43,012 nucleotides of DNA from a virus. The stretch spans positions 1-43,012 of the IMG/VR virus record IMGVR_UViG_3300049433_000040; one strand, 5' to 3'. The position numbers were made by a program, and so were the translations under genes. Below are positions 1-9,036 of this stretch, in pieces. Positions within the stretch are counted from its first letter, which is position 1; each line of letters begins with the position of its first letter. Under the pieces are notes generated by a model, which was given only the letters and a program-made list of their open reading frames with translations, had not been told where the DNA came from and did not search any database.

Positions 1-8
1 GATTTTTT

Positions 9-2399
9 ATGTCAACCGCTGAAAAGGAAAACATTGAAAACGGTAAAAAGATCGTAAAAGCCTTCCATGCGGAGCAAACCTCAAACGACAGCACCCTTAA
101 TTTCTTCAAACTTAGGAACGCTCGGTGGATCGAATTATTACTTTGGTGCAAGGGGAGTCAAAAAATGTCAGAGTTTCTGGATTTCATGAATGTATCAGAC
201 GCGAACAAATCCTACGTAAATATTGATACTACCCCCACCCGCATAGCTGCTCAATTCATGGGAACACTGGTAGAAAGCATGAGTAAAAATAAAACTTACC
301 CTTGCGTTTCGGCTATTGACAATAATTCTCTGGAAGAAAAAGAACAACGATTATTTGATGCTCTTTGGAGAATGCACGAAGCGCAAACAGTGACCGATCT
401 CCACCAACAAGCCGGGATGCAATTAGAGCCAGCGAATGCATACGTGCCGGATGATGAAATAGCCGCCAAAGTTTACTTTGAACTGGAAGACCGACTCCCC
501 AAGGAGATTCAGTTTGAAAAATTACTACAGAAATTACAGAACGACATAAAGTTTGAACGGGTAATAAATCGAAAAACTATTTTTGACTTAACAGTACTCA
601 ATGCAGGGTTCACAAAAATTGAAAGATTAGCACCAGGACAATATACAGTTAGAAAATGTATCGCTACTAACATGGTATACAATTTCTTTATGAACGATAC
701 CGGGGAATATGAGATAACAAAAATAGGGGAGTTCTGGAATATAAAAGTAAGGAATTTCAGAACCATGTTCGGAAAAACGGATGCCCGTCCGAATGGTCTT
801 ACTGAAAAAGAGATTTATAAATTAGCTCAACTTTCAACGAATAAGAATATAGGAACATTCAATTACATGTGGAATGACAATTGGGCATTGACCACGTATA
901 ATCAAAACCGTCCGTATGATGATTGTTCCATTCTCGTTTTAGATTGCGAAATAGATTGTGGGGAAGATGTTTATTATGTGGAGAAAACTGATTCCTATGG
1001 CAAAACGAATATAACTGAGAAGAAAAATATTCCTTACCAGCAGACCACGAAAGACGGCAGGACTATAGATCAGCCAAAGCCTGATAATGTAGAAATAGTC
1101 AAGCGTCAAAAAAATACCTGGATGCGTGGGGTGTATGCTCCATACGGAGATAAAATGCTTTATTGGGGCAGACCTGATCTGATCATTACTCCTTATACCA
1201 ATACTTCAAAACCGCTTTGCTCTTATACGGTTAATATTCCATTTAATGATGGAGAATATGTCCCTTCTTTATTTGAAAGAGGGATGGAAGTGTTACGGGA
1301 ATATCAGCTAACCAAACTAAAAAGAAAGCAGCTAATAGCAAAGATAAAGCCTTCTGGTATTCGTATTGACGTTGAAAGTGCCCGTAATTTAGATTTAGGA
1401 ACCGGCGATACGATTGCATGGGAAGAGGTAGTCCGAATATATGATCAGACAGGCAATGAACTTTGGAGTAGTAAAGGGGTTGACCCATTGCAAAGAGAAG
1501 CGCCACCATTAAGTAATACCGTTCACGATGAATCCATTGAAAAAGTAGTCGGTTTATCTAATGTTCTTGCCGGCCTGGTTATGGAACTTCGGCAATTATG
1601 GGGCGTTCCTATGTTCCGGGATGGCAGTGATGTAGGTGATCGGACAGCAGCTAAATTGGCTGAAGGGCAAAACGAAAGTTCTTATAATGTAACCGACTTT
1701 ATCGTAAATGCAAATAATCAACTTTGGGAAGAAACGTTCTATAAAATTTGCTTACTACATTGGAATGATATAGTAAAAGGAGAACCAGAAGATAAGGCCG
1801 ACATGTTGAATACGCGGTTCGATCTGAAGATAAAAACAAAAGCTACCGATTACGAAAAACAAAGATTAGAGCAAGATATTCAGCGGTATAGCCAAGTTCC
1901 GGATGCAATGGGCAACCCTTCAATAACGCTGAAGGATGCTATTATGCTCCGGGAGATAGATGATTATAAGCTGGCATGCTGGTATCTCAGTGCCACTTTT
2001 GAAAAAAATAGGAAAGCGGCAGACAAGGCTAAATCAGATAATGTACAACAGACAGCGCAAGCGCAACAGGCCAGTAATGCACAAACCGCTCAAAATGAGC
2101 AAGCCCTTGAAGAGCAGAAACATAAATGGAAAATGGAAGAAATTGCCGCCACGCAACAGGGAGCCGATAGAACCGGGTTGACCACCGGGTTATTGGCTAT
2201 TCTTTCTAAAACAGGCGGAGAAGTTCCTGATACACTCAAGCCATTGTTCTCACAGGTAATGCAAAATATAAGCATCGGAATGGTTTTAGATAATGCCCAT
2301 ACCAAACAAGCCATTCAAGAAGCAGCGCAGGAGGCTATGGCACAATCTCAACAAGGTCAGCAACAGTCTGATCCATTTCAGCAAATGCAACCTCAGTAA
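9..2399 (+). CDS. Portal protein
   Basis: Probable portal: the dodecameric ring at the capsid vertex through which DNA is packaged and ejected. I base this on its size (796 residues), its position directly before the large terminase, and its composition: a mixed alpha/beta body followed by a long helical Gln/Ala-rich tail from about residue 660 to the end, as in podovirus-type portals. The ATG lies 8 bases into the window after an A/T-rich stretch, so an upstream gene may lie just outside. The stop overlaps the terminase start as TAATG, implying translational coupling. I see no diagnostic short motif; the assignment rests on context and overall composition, and it could in principle be another large head-vertex protein. 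Confidence 0.8.
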   Translation: MSTAEKENIENGKKIVKAFHAEQTSNDSTLNFFKLRNARWIELLLWCKGSQKMSEFLDFMNVSDANKSYVNIDTTPTRIAAQFMGTLVESMSKNKTYPCVSAIDNNSLEEKEQRLFDALWRMHEAQTVTDLHQQAGMQLEPANAYVPDDEIAAKVYFELEDRLPKEIQFEKLLQKLQNDIKFERVINRKTIFDLTVLNAGFTKIERLAPGQYTVRKCIATNMVYNFFMNDTGEYEITKIGEFWNIKVRNFRTMFGKTDARPNGLTEKEIYKLAQLSTNKNIGTFNYMWNDNWALTTYNQNRPYDDCSILVLDCEIDCGEDVYYVEKTDSYGKTNITEKKNIPYQQTTKDGRTIDQPKPDNVEIVKRQKNTWMRGVYAPYGDKMLYWGRPDLIITPYTNTSKPLCSYTVNIPFNDGEYVPSLFERGMEVLREYQLTKLKRKQLIAKIKPSGIRIDVESARNLDLGTGDTIAWEEVVRIYDQTGNELWSSKGVDPLQREAPPLSNTVHDESIEKVVGLSNVLAGLVMELRQLWGVPMFRDGSDVGDRTAAKLAEGQNESSYNVTDFIVNANNQLWEETFYKICLLHWNDIVKGEPEDKADMLNTRFDLKIKTKATDYEKQRLEQDIQRYSQVPDAMGNPSITLKDAIMLREIDDYKLACWYLSATFEKNRKAADKAKSDNVQQTAQAQQASNAQTAQNEQALEEQKHKWKMEEIAATQQGADRTGLTTGLLAILSKTGGEVPDTLKPLFSQVMQNISIGMVLDNAHTKQAIQEAAQEAMAQSQQGQQQSDPFQQMQPQ

Positions 2400-4474
2400 T
2401 GGCAGTCGTAAAAATACAAGGGGTTAATTGTATTTATCGGGATCTAAAACCTGATGAAGAAGTATTGTATGCTGACTTGCCACAAGATGAACAATATTTC
2501 AGAAAGATAGAATACCCATTTACGGACGACGATTTAGTCGCAATAGCCAATAAAGAACACTCTTATACCGGACTTCAAAAGTCATGGGTAGAGAGAGAAA
2601 AGAAGAGAATGGATTTTGGTGAAGGGATGTATGTGTCAATTAATGGGAAGTTAAAATATCTTCCTGGCTCATATTGGGGGTATATAAATTATTGGACCCT
2701 GGAAAATGGGAAAAAACCAGAATACAGAGAAGCGGATCGACGCTTCTTTTTGTTTATGGAGTTCATCTGTTTTTTAACAGCAGTATTGGGGCTGACAAGG
2801 GGTAAGGGGCGAAGAAAAGGGGCGACATCTCAGGGGGCTTATTGGGAATGGTGGATATGCGGACGTAATGAAGAGAAGATTGGCGGTATGATTTCATTTA
2901 ATGATGACGCGGCACAGGCTGTATATCAGAAAATGTTCATGCGAGGGTTTACTGAAATGCTCCCATGTTTTGTCGAAGATTTTGATAGTAGTAGTGAAAA
3001 TTTTATCCGGTTTGTCAAGCCAGTTGAAAAAAAGAAAAAAGGTGTTCCGATTAAAAGAGAAGGTCTCAATAGCTATGTAGGATTCAAAAGTAATGCAATT
3101 AATAGCTATGATTCTGGTCGTGTCAGCTTTGGGCTATTTGACGAAAGCGGGAAGTACGAGAAGATGGATATCAATACCTATTGGTCTAAAGTATCTGCTA
3201 CTCTAAAAGAAGGAATGCATAAAGTGGGATTTGCTTATCTACCTACAACGGTTAATCCTAAGAAAAAAGGGGGAGAGAATTACAAAAAATTCTGGAACCT
3301 ATGTAACCAAAACGCTATTAATCCTAAAACAGGAGAGCCTTATGGATTGTCTACTCCTAATAAAGCGGTTAGGTATCTTGACCCGGCAACAGAAGGGTAT
3401 GCGGGCTGCATCGATAAGTTTGGCGAAAGCGTTATAGACGATCCTATTGAGCCAATCATGGGCAATGATGGCAATTGGATTACAAAAGGGTCTTTATCTG
3501 TTATATTGGAAGAAAGGGCGTTGTTGGAAGGTGAACAATTGATGGAGCATAGAAGGGATTTCCCGCTAGACGAACACGATATGTTTGCCTTTGAAACGGG
3601 GGTATGTGAGTTCAATGAAGCCAATTTTATTACACAATTGCGATGGCTTGAAAGTAATCCAAAATTTATACGTAGGTGTCGTCTATACAGAGAAAGGGTT
3701 ACCAAAAAAAATATATACAACGATAAGGAGGAATCTTGGGATGAAATCCGTTTCATGGATGATGAGAAAGGAGAGTGGTATTTGTATGAAAAACCAGAGA
3801 AAGAAAACCTATATGATCATAGAGGGAAGTTACAGGCGCTTAATGGCCTAAGATATTCCATTGGGGTGGATACTATAAAATCCGGGTTTTCTTCCAATGG
3901 GTCAACGGCCACGATTTGCGTATTGAAGAAATCCCATATAGTTGAAGGTGCAGAAAATGGGCTATATCCGGTTGCTTTGTATATGGGACAGCCAAGACTA
4001 ATGCAGCATTTTAATGAACAGGTTTTAATGGCCTGTATGTGGTATGGATCAAAAGTGAATTTTGAAATTGATGCCGGAACCGGATTTTATGATTACTTCC
4101 TATCCAAGGACGCGACAAGTTTTCTCGAATGGACTCCCCGAATTGCCATTGATGTAACGAAAAAACACCCTCTCATTAAGCCCGGCACAGAAAGTGCGAA
4201 CCCATATCAGTTTGCTATGCAGCTTGAAGTAGCTAAAAAATACTTCGATGGCACTCAAATAGACGGCTATAATGGAAACGTTCACCGGGTAGTTTATACT
4301 GTAATGCTTAATCAGGGGTTAGAATATAATCATGAAGATCGCACTAAGAGCGACGTGATTATATCTTTAATGATGGCTCTCCTGCCATGTTTTGGCAGTG
4401 TTGATTATAAAGAAGAGAATGCTGCTAAACCCAAAAATATCCTCCCCACCTATAAGATTAAGATGGTGTCTTAG
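2399..4474 (+). CDS. terL: Terminase large subunit (packaging ATPase and nuclease)
   Basis: Motor that pumps DNA through the portal and cuts concatemers. The 691-residue length fits the family. A Walker-A-like loop, RGKGRRKG, lies at residues 134-141, and a Walker-B-like strand, FGLFDES, at 244-250 has the acidic pair D248/E249. The C-terminal RNase-H-like nuclease shows the expected spaced acids: D491 in YSIGVDT, D558 in FEIDAG and D652 in RTKSDV. The P-loop deviates from the classic GxxGxGK[ST] form, as is common in terminases. The gene follows the portal by a TAATG overlap. Its last 17 bases overlap the convergent minus-strand regulator at 4458-4613. No small terminase is visible in the window; it may lie upstream. 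Confidence 0.92.
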   Translation: MAVVKIQGVNCIYRDLKPDEEVLYADLPQDEQYFRKIEYPFTDDDLVAIANKEHSYTGLQKSWVEREKKRMDFGEGMYVSINGKLKYLPGSYWGYINYWTLENGKKPEYREADRRFFLFMEFICFLTAVLGLTRGKGRRKGATSQGAYWEWWICGRNEEKIGGMISFNDDAAQAVYQKMFMRGFTEMLPCFVEDFDSSSENFIRFVKPVEKKKKGVPIKREGLNSYVGFKSNAINSYDSGRVSFGLFDESGKYEKMDINTYWSKVSATLKEGMHKVGFAYLPTTVNPKKKGGENYKKFWNLCNQNAINPKTGEPYGLSTPNKAVRYLDPATEGYAGCIDKFGESVIDDPIEPIMGNDGNWITKGSLSVILEERALLEGEQLMEHRRDFPLDEHDMFAFETGVCEFNEANFITQLRWLESNPKFIRRCRLYRERVTKKNIYNDKEESWDEIRFMDDEKGEWYLYEKPEKENLYDHRGKLQALNGLRYSIGVDTIKSGFSSNGSTATICVLKKSHIVEGAENGLYPVALYMGQPRLMQHFNEQVLMACMWYGSKVNFEIDAGTGFYDYFLSKDATSFLEWTPRIAIDVTKKHPLIKPGTESANPYQFAMQLEVAKKYFDGTQIDGYNGNVHRVVYTVMLNQGLEYNHEDRTKSDVIISLMMALLPCFGSVDYKEENAAKPKNILPTYKIKMVS

Positions 4475-4613
4475 TTTCTTTTTCAATTTTTTCCTTTATA
4501 GCTTTTTCGGTGAATTTTCCAATTTTCCCGTCTATGCTTTGAATATGTGCAACCAGTAGCTCATGGATTTCTTTGCTTACTGCAATGTTTATAGTAGTGG
4601 GTTTTGCATTCAT
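4458..4613 (-). CDS. Ribbon-helix-helix small DNA-binding protein (51 aa)
   Basis: This is the only convincing minus-strand gene. It starts at the CAT at 4611-4613 and stops at 4458-4460. The product begins MNAKPTTINIAVSKEIHELL, a beta-strand then helix pattern typical of Arc/MetJ/CopG-type ribbon-helix-helix proteins. It continues with a turn (SIDGKIG) and a second helix (FTEKAIKEKIEKE). Such proteins dimerise and place the paired strand in the DNA major groove. The gene is divergent from the scaffold/capsid genes, so it plausibly regulates the late head operon from the roughly 75-base intergenic region, or itself. Its 3' end overlaps the terminase 3' end. The family call is from the hydrophobic pattern only. 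Confidence 0.72.
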   Translation of the reverse strand: MNAKPTTINIAVSKEIHELLVAHIQSIDGKIGKFTEKAIKEKIEKETKTPS

Positions 4614-4662
4614 ATGTTAAAAATAACGAAAATTCACATTCAATAACATTCGCTACATCCAT

Positions 4663-4670
4663 TAAATTTG
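4663..4670 (+). promoter_or_regulatory. Bacteroidota-type -7 box before the scaffold gene
   Basis: TAAATTTG matches the Bacteroidota -7 consensus TAnnTTTG and sits 17 bases before the ATG at 4688. A TTTG-type -33 element is not evident at the expected distance, so the promoter may need an activator or be weak. It lies in the divergent interval between the minus-strand ribbon-helix-helix gene and the scaffold/capsid genes, where a repressor could act. Confidence 0.5.
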
Positions 4671-4687
4671 GTAAAACATTCCCATTT

Positions 4688-5830
4688 ATGGCAGACAATG
4701 TCGTCGAAGTTGCTGAAGTACAATCAACTGTAAATCCAGATATACAGGCAGAGTTAGCCGCCCAGATGGCAATAAGCCTTAATGGGGGTATTCCTCCTGA
4801 AGTGAAAGAACCGGCTGCCGTTGTAGAACCTGCGGTAGTTGCGTCTCCCGCTGATCCCTTTGGCTTGTTTAAGGAAAAGTTTGGTTATGAGACGCCGGAA
4901 GCTGCCGTTGCCGATATTGAATCCCTGAGGGCCTTTAAAGCGGCCCCCCCTGTTAATGAATTTAAGTATGAGAACCCGGTCAGTGAAAAGATAGCTAAAG
5001 CATTAAATGCCGGAAACCTAGCAGAAGTACATCAAATCTTGGATCAACAGCTTAAAATTGACCGGTTGACTGCCGGGGAGCTTACCACTGAAATGGCAAC
5101 CGAAGTAGTTAAGCTGGGTATGCAGTTAAAATACAAAGACCTTACCCCCAAAGAAATTGATTATAAGTTTAATAAGCAATTTGCCCTTCCTCCTAAACCC
5201 GCCCTGCTACCTGCTGAAGATCAGGAAGAATTTGACGCCAGGGTAACAGAATGGCAGGCAAAAATAGAAGACCGGAACACAGAATTAATGATCGAGGCTA
5301 AAATGGCCAAGCCGGAACTTCAAACATCCAAACAGAAACTCGTATTCCCCGAAATAGCGCAGCAGACAGATGACGATTATGTTGAATGGAAGAAAGCCGT
5401 TGAACGTAATCAGACCATTGCTGCGGAAACAACAGAGGCTTACAAATCCTTCACGCCAAAAACAATCGAAACAAAGATCAATTTTAAAGATGAAGCCAAT
5501 AAAATTGCCTTTGATTTTCAGTATGAGCCCGACGCCGAAGGATTCACTAAAGCAGTGGAAATGGCCTCAGATGTGACATTGTTCTGGAAACAATTTATCA
5601 ATTCGGATGGAACCCCGAATAGAGGAAAATTCCTGGATGTAGTCTACTACGCTCTTAACAAAGAGAAAGTGCTTTTGAATGCCATGAACCAAACTAAAAA
5701 CGCTACCATTAAAGCCAGCTTGCCGGATAATACAAACGGCGGCCTTGTCAGGCAAATGCCTCAAACACAAGAACCTAATGAACTGGATAAAGCGATGCGT
5801 GAATCATTAAAGGGATATGGGGGATTCTAA
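4688..5830 (+). CDS. Probable scaffolding/head assembly protein
   Basis: A 380-residue acidic protein placed immediately before the capsid gene, the usual place for a scaffold. It begins MADNVVEVAE. It has a Pro/Ala/Val-rich linker (about residues 35-65), then long helical stretches rich in Glu, Lys and Gln, and ends in a flexible region. I chose the ATG at 4688 because the frame upstream (from a TTG at 4604) would overlap the opposite-strand regulator and the -7 box at 4663. Scaffolds are poorly conserved, so the assignment rests on position and composition. A minor capsid or head-associated protein is the main alternative. Confidence 0.62.
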   Translation: MADNVVEVAEVQSTVNPDIQAELAAQMAISLNGGIPPEVKEPAAVVEPAVVASPADPFGLFKEKFGYETPEAAVADIESLRAFKAAPPVNEFKYENPVSEKIAKALNAGNLAEVHQILDQQLKIDRLTAGELTTEMATEVVKLGMQLKYKDLTPKEIDYKFNKQFALPPKPALLPAEDQEEFDARVTEWQAKIEDRNTELMIEAKMAKPELQTSKQKLVFPEIAQQTDDDYVEWKKAVERNQTIAAETTEAYKSFTPKTIETKINFKDEANKIAFDFQYEPDAEGFTKAVEMASDVTLFWKQFINSDGTPNRGKFLDVVYYALNKEKVLLNAMNQTKNATIKASLPDNTNGGLVRQMPQTQEPNELDKAMRESLKGYGGF

Positions 5831-5852
5831 TCACTCATAAATTTAAATAACC

Positions 5853-7262
5853 ATGCCTTCAGCTATAGTAAGGGGCGCATCCGGGCAACCCGGGCCAGTG
5901 GCATATGCCGGCGGCCTAACAACCGGAATTTTCAATGATCTCAATTTCGTTATTCCCGATTACATTCCAGGGTTGATCGCAAAGTACGGCAATAGCTCGT
6001 ATATGCTCGCTAGCGAAATTTTAGGGAACAGCAATATCGAGCAGGTAAATACTACCACGAATACATATTCTCACTTCGAAAAGGGCCGTCCCTTTGGATC
6101 TGGCCTTGTTGCTTCCTTTGTCGCAAGTACGGGTGTCGTAGGGGATAATACGATTATCCTTAAAGCCCCTCAGTCCTATAATAACACTGCACTTACTCAG
6201 TCGCCGTTCTTGCTTAACCAGACGGTTAAATTCCGCTCCAATGGTCTGAAAGCCCAAGTAATCAATGTCGTCCGAACAACCGGGGCATTCGCTATCACCC
6301 TCCGCCCAATGGGGAACTATGCGCTCGTTACTGGGCCACAGAGTTCTGCCGGTATCAGTGCCGGGGAAGGTCTGGAAACCTATGGTAATCAGCTTGCTGG
6401 AGAAGCATCCGATAGCCAGGGAACACAGCAGCCGAAACTTTACCGTTACGACAATACGGCTACAGTCGCCCGCGCTTCTGTTAAAGCAAGCGATTTGGCT
6501 GGGATGAATAAAACCCAGATCGATTTTGGTAATGGTTCGTTCTACCTGCCTACCTTGGCCGTTAAGACCATGAACTTGCAGATGCTCTATAACATAGAGG
6601 ATTTGGTCATGGAAGGGGTGCCTTATTCCAATATCACCGGAGCTATCGGCACTATCGGCGTTTTACCAGAAGTTGGCGCTCGCGGTTCTGAGGTTGACTA
6701 CGTAAGAGGACTGTTTGCCGTGGGTGATTTTCAGAATTTCACAAACGTTTTGGATGCCAACGGCGGACCCCGGGAGTATCACTTCTTGCAACATCTTAGC
6801 CAGCGCCAGGACATTAATAACCTTCTTTTCGGTATCTATAGGAATGGAGCTATTAGTTATGCCAGCGTTGGGTTTAGTGCAGAAGCGGCTGTATCCTATG
6901 GGTTCTCTGGGTTCTCTACGGATACCTTTGATTTCCATTTTCATCGTTACAAGGGATTTGGTGCAGAAGCATCGTTCGGATATGTCCCTACCGTCGGAGA
7001 TTACCGGGCCAACTTTGGTTTTGGCGTCCCCCAGGGGATGACACAGGATGCGAAGGATGATTCAACTCGTCCGTACCTCCAATGGGTTTATCAGCAGAAT
7101 CCGGATATCCCTACTTCTCAGAGGATCTATAGCTGGGATCTCGGATACACAAAGAATACTAAAACTACTTTGGCCGCTAATTTCTACGAGCAGATCGCAT
7201 ACGTTGGTTCAAGGGTTACCGCTGCCGAGCAGTTTGCCATCCTTAAAGGGTTAGTATCGTAA
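5853..7262 (+). CDS. Major capsid protein
   Basis: A 469-residue protein rich in Gly, Ala, Asn, Ser and aromatic residues, with few charged stretches, following the scaffold-like gene by 22 bases. Size, composition and position fit an HK97-fold major capsid protein. Codons are the most C-rich and regular of the left half, as expected for a highly expressed gene. A GC-rich hairpin terminator follows within 20 bases (7282-7312), so this transcript can end right after the capsid gene. There is no obvious N-terminal delta-domain; the separate scaffold gene would serve that role. HK97 fold is an inference from context, not from a motif. Confidence 0.8.
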   Translation: MPSAIVRGASGQPGPVAYAGGLTTGIFNDLNFVIPDYIPGLIAKYGNSSYMLASEILGNSNIEQVNTTTNTYSHFEKGRPFGSGLVASFVASTGVVGDNTIILKAPQSYNNTALTQSPFLLNQTVKFRSNGLKAQVINVVRTTGAFAITLRPMGNYALVTGPQSSAGISAGEGLETYGNQLAGEASDSQGTQQPKLYRYDNTATVARASVKASDLAGMNKTQIDFGNGSFYLPTLAVKTMNLQMLYNIEDLVMEGVPYSNITGAIGTIGVLPEVGARGSEVDYVRGLFAVGDFQNFTNVLDANGGPREYHFLQHLSQRQDINNLLFGIYRNGAISYASVGFSAEAAVSYGFSGFSTDTFDFHFHRYKGFGAEASFGYVPTVGDYRANFGFGVPQGMTQDAKDDSTRPYLQWVYQQNPDIPTSQRIYSWDLGYTKNTKTTLAANFYEQIAYVGSRVTAAEQFAILKGLVS

Positions 7263-7281
7263 TCGGTTAGTAATTTATATA

Positions 7282-7312
7282 GGGGGCGGCATATCGCCGT
7301 TCCCTTACTTTT
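7282..7312 (+). terminator. Hairpin terminator after the capsid gene
   Basis: A 9-base stem, GGGGGCGGC at 7282-7290, pairs with GCCGTTCCC at 7296-7304 (two G-U pairs) around a 5-base loop. It is followed by an imperfect T stretch, TTACTTTT. It should trim or attenuate transcripts leaving the capsid gene. Confidence 0.7.
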
Positions 7313-7323
7313 AAAAAATAAAA

Positions 7324-8277
7324 ATGGCAAACGCGAAAAAAAACGCCCCATTAGAATTTGAAGGTGGGGAAACGATGACAGCAGATAAGCCGGATAGATG
7401 GCCTAGAGAAACCGCTTTCCTGTCGCAGCAATTCGATTCAGAGAAAAAGTACATGTTTCAGTTGGCAGAAGAAAACATTGAAAGAGAAATGCCAATTATG
7501 AACATGGTTACTAAAAGGCCAGAACCACATAAACCGTTTAAACCGTTTAATAACATTTGCTTTAGTTCCCAAATTATTTGGAAAGGTCAGCGGAGAATGG
7601 TTCGATATTACGATGGATGTAGTTCTATTTTTGTTGACGAACAGCCGGATGATAAAGATACCATTAAACAGTTCATCGATCAGACGCAAAAAAGGAATTT
7701 CATTGACGGAAAATTCGGAGCAATGGGATTTGATAGAATGCTCTTATTGTATTTGTTTATTTGCAGTTGGAATGTAGACAGCGAATTTAGAACTAAATCA
7801 GCCAATGCGGTCTTCCTTCCAGTAAATGCAGACAAGAGAGCAACTGTAGAGTCCTTGAAATTGGACCAGACAGAACAGGCATTGGAATTGGCAAAAAATG
7901 CTAGCTCTAACAAAATGATGATCCATGCTGAATACCTGGATATTCCTGTAGAGGATTTCGATTCTGGAAATGAATTGACCGAAAAAGAAATCAGGATCGC
8001 TTATCGTAAGGAGGCCCTTCGTAATTCAGCCAAGTTCATTGATAGCTACGGGAATAAGTCTTTGGAAACAAAGTACTACATCAAAAAGGCCTTTAATTCT
8101 CAGGTTATCACGAACAAAAATAACCCGAACAGGTTACAATGGGGATCTAGTGGGAAGGATATTTGCGATATATCTGGGTTAAAATCTCCTGAGGCGATTT
8201 GTGATAAAGCATTTGAGTTCTCCCAGCTTGAAGAGGGACAGGAGTTTGAGATACAATTAAAGGCGCTCTATAACTAG
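7324..8277 (+). CDS. Conserved-looking phage protein of unknown function
   Basis: A 317-residue soluble, charged protein with no signal peptide or membrane segment, sitting between capsid and connector genes and flanked by hairpin terminators on both sides. The middle (about residues 65-110) holds a run of aromatic/basic strands (IIWKGQRRMVRYYDG). The C-terminal half is helical, with a Lys/Glu-rich segment around ELTEKEIRIAYRKEALR. I do not recognise the family. Position suggests a head-associated or DNA-binding late protein. The flanking terminators imply its level can be set independently of both the capsid and the tail genes. Confidence 0.72.
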   Translation: MANAKKNAPLEFEGGETMTADKPDRWPRETAFLSQQFDSEKKYMFQLAEENIEREMPIMNMVTKRPEPHKPFKPFNNICFSSQIIWKGQRRMVRYYDGCSSIFVDEQPDDKDTIKQFIDQTQKRNFIDGKFGAMGFDRMLLLYLFICSWNVDSEFRTKSANAVFLPVNADKRATVESLKLDQTEQALELAKNASSNKMMIHAEYLDIPVEDFDSGNELTEKEIRIAYRKEALRNSAKFIDSYGNKSLETKYYIKKAFNSQVITNKNNPNRLQWGSSGKDICDISGLKSPEAICDKAFEFSQLEEGQEFEIQLKALYN

Positions 8278-8305
8278 AACCTTTCAAACATATCTTTTTT
8301 AAAAT

Positions 8306-8338
8306 AAAGGATTCCTATGAATGAATGGGAATCCTTTT
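8306..8338 (+). terminator. Hairpin terminator, AAAGGATTCC stem
   Basis: A perfect 10-base inverted repeat: AAAGGATTCC at 8306-8315 and GGAATCCTTT at 8328-8337, with a 12-base loop and one more T. It lies between the stop of the preceding gene and the ATG at 8351. An A-tract on the left and T-tract on the right could let it work in both directions. Confidence 0.72.
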
Positions 8339-8350
8339 CAATATTAATAA

Positions 8351-9034
8351 ATGGCTTGGTCAGTTGATACTATTTATGGATGTTTAAGATTCCTACTAAA
8401 CAAAAATCAGGCAGGAGGGATCAGCGCTACTGACTTTTTCTATGCATGGAATATTGAACAGTATGCCTACCATGAAGATTTAGTTGGCAAATGGGAGGCC
8501 AGGGCCAACGGCAAAGGAGGCATAAATACCGGTCTTATACAGAATGAAGTGACCATGACAAAGTTGCTTCCTTTTACGATTCCTGTTACGCTCTCAATAG
8601 CAGCAGGACAAGGAATTAAACCATTGGACCTTATCTATACCTTGGCATTGAGAATTAATGGAGTGAAGGTAGTACAGGTGGATCATGACCAATTATCGGA
8701 CGTAATGGATGACGTAATTGATCCGGCTTCCATAGCAGACAATAAATATTACTATACCGAATATTTGAATTATTATTCCTTCCTGCCTATCGCGGTAACA
8801 AATTTCTCATTGGACTATGTTGCAAGCTGTACGGATGTTGTATGGGGGTATAGTTTTGACGAGAATGGTAGGCAGGTTTATGATCCAACGCCGGGTATTA
8901 GTGTTCAGCCAAAGTGGGGACAAAACACAATAGTGGACATTACCAAAAGAGCGCTGACAAATTTAGGAGTTCATTTCACAGACCAAAGTTTAACGGAATA
9001 TGGCAAATCAAATATAATAACAGGAGATTCTTAA
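8351..9034 (+). CDS. Virion connector/ring-like structural protein
   Basis: A 227-residue soluble protein, first of a run of four tightly spaced structural genes between capsid and tail hub. It starts MAWSVDTIYG and has a helical N-terminus followed by beta-rich segments with many Asn, Tyr and Asp residues. I recognise no named domain. In short-tailed Bacteroidota phages this position is usually held by head-tail ring or adaptor proteins, and I infer the same here. An apparent longer upstream extension of the next gene overlaps its 3' end but is not needed. Confidence 0.62.
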   Translation: MAWSVDTIYGCLRFLLNKNQAGGISATDFFYAWNIEQYAYHEDLVGKWEARANGKGGINTGLIQNEVTMTKLLPFTIPVTLSIAAGQGIKPLDLIYTLALRINGVKVVQVDHDQLSDVMDDVIDPASIADNKYYYTEYLNYYSFLPIAVTNFSLDYVASCTDVVWGYSFDENGRQVYDPTPGISVQPKWGQNTIVDITKRALTNLGVHFTDQSLTEYGKSNIITGDS

Positions 9035-9036
9035 TT

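Noticed and set aside
3340-3756. Minus-strand 138-codon frame in the terminase gene.
   Set aside because: Lies opposite a well-supported terminase with motifs; no support of its own.
4604-4687. N-terminal extension of the scaffold gene from a TTG.
   Set aside because: It overlaps the 5' end of the minus-strand regulator gene and the -7 box; ATG 4688 is a better start.
6715-7041. Alternative frames within the capsid gene.
   Set aside because: Shadows due to the C-rich codon usage of a strongly expressed gene; no motif found.
8914-9036. N-terminal extension of the adaptor-like gene.
   Set aside because: It overlaps the preceding gene by 121 bases; ATG 9037 two bases after the stop is simpler.
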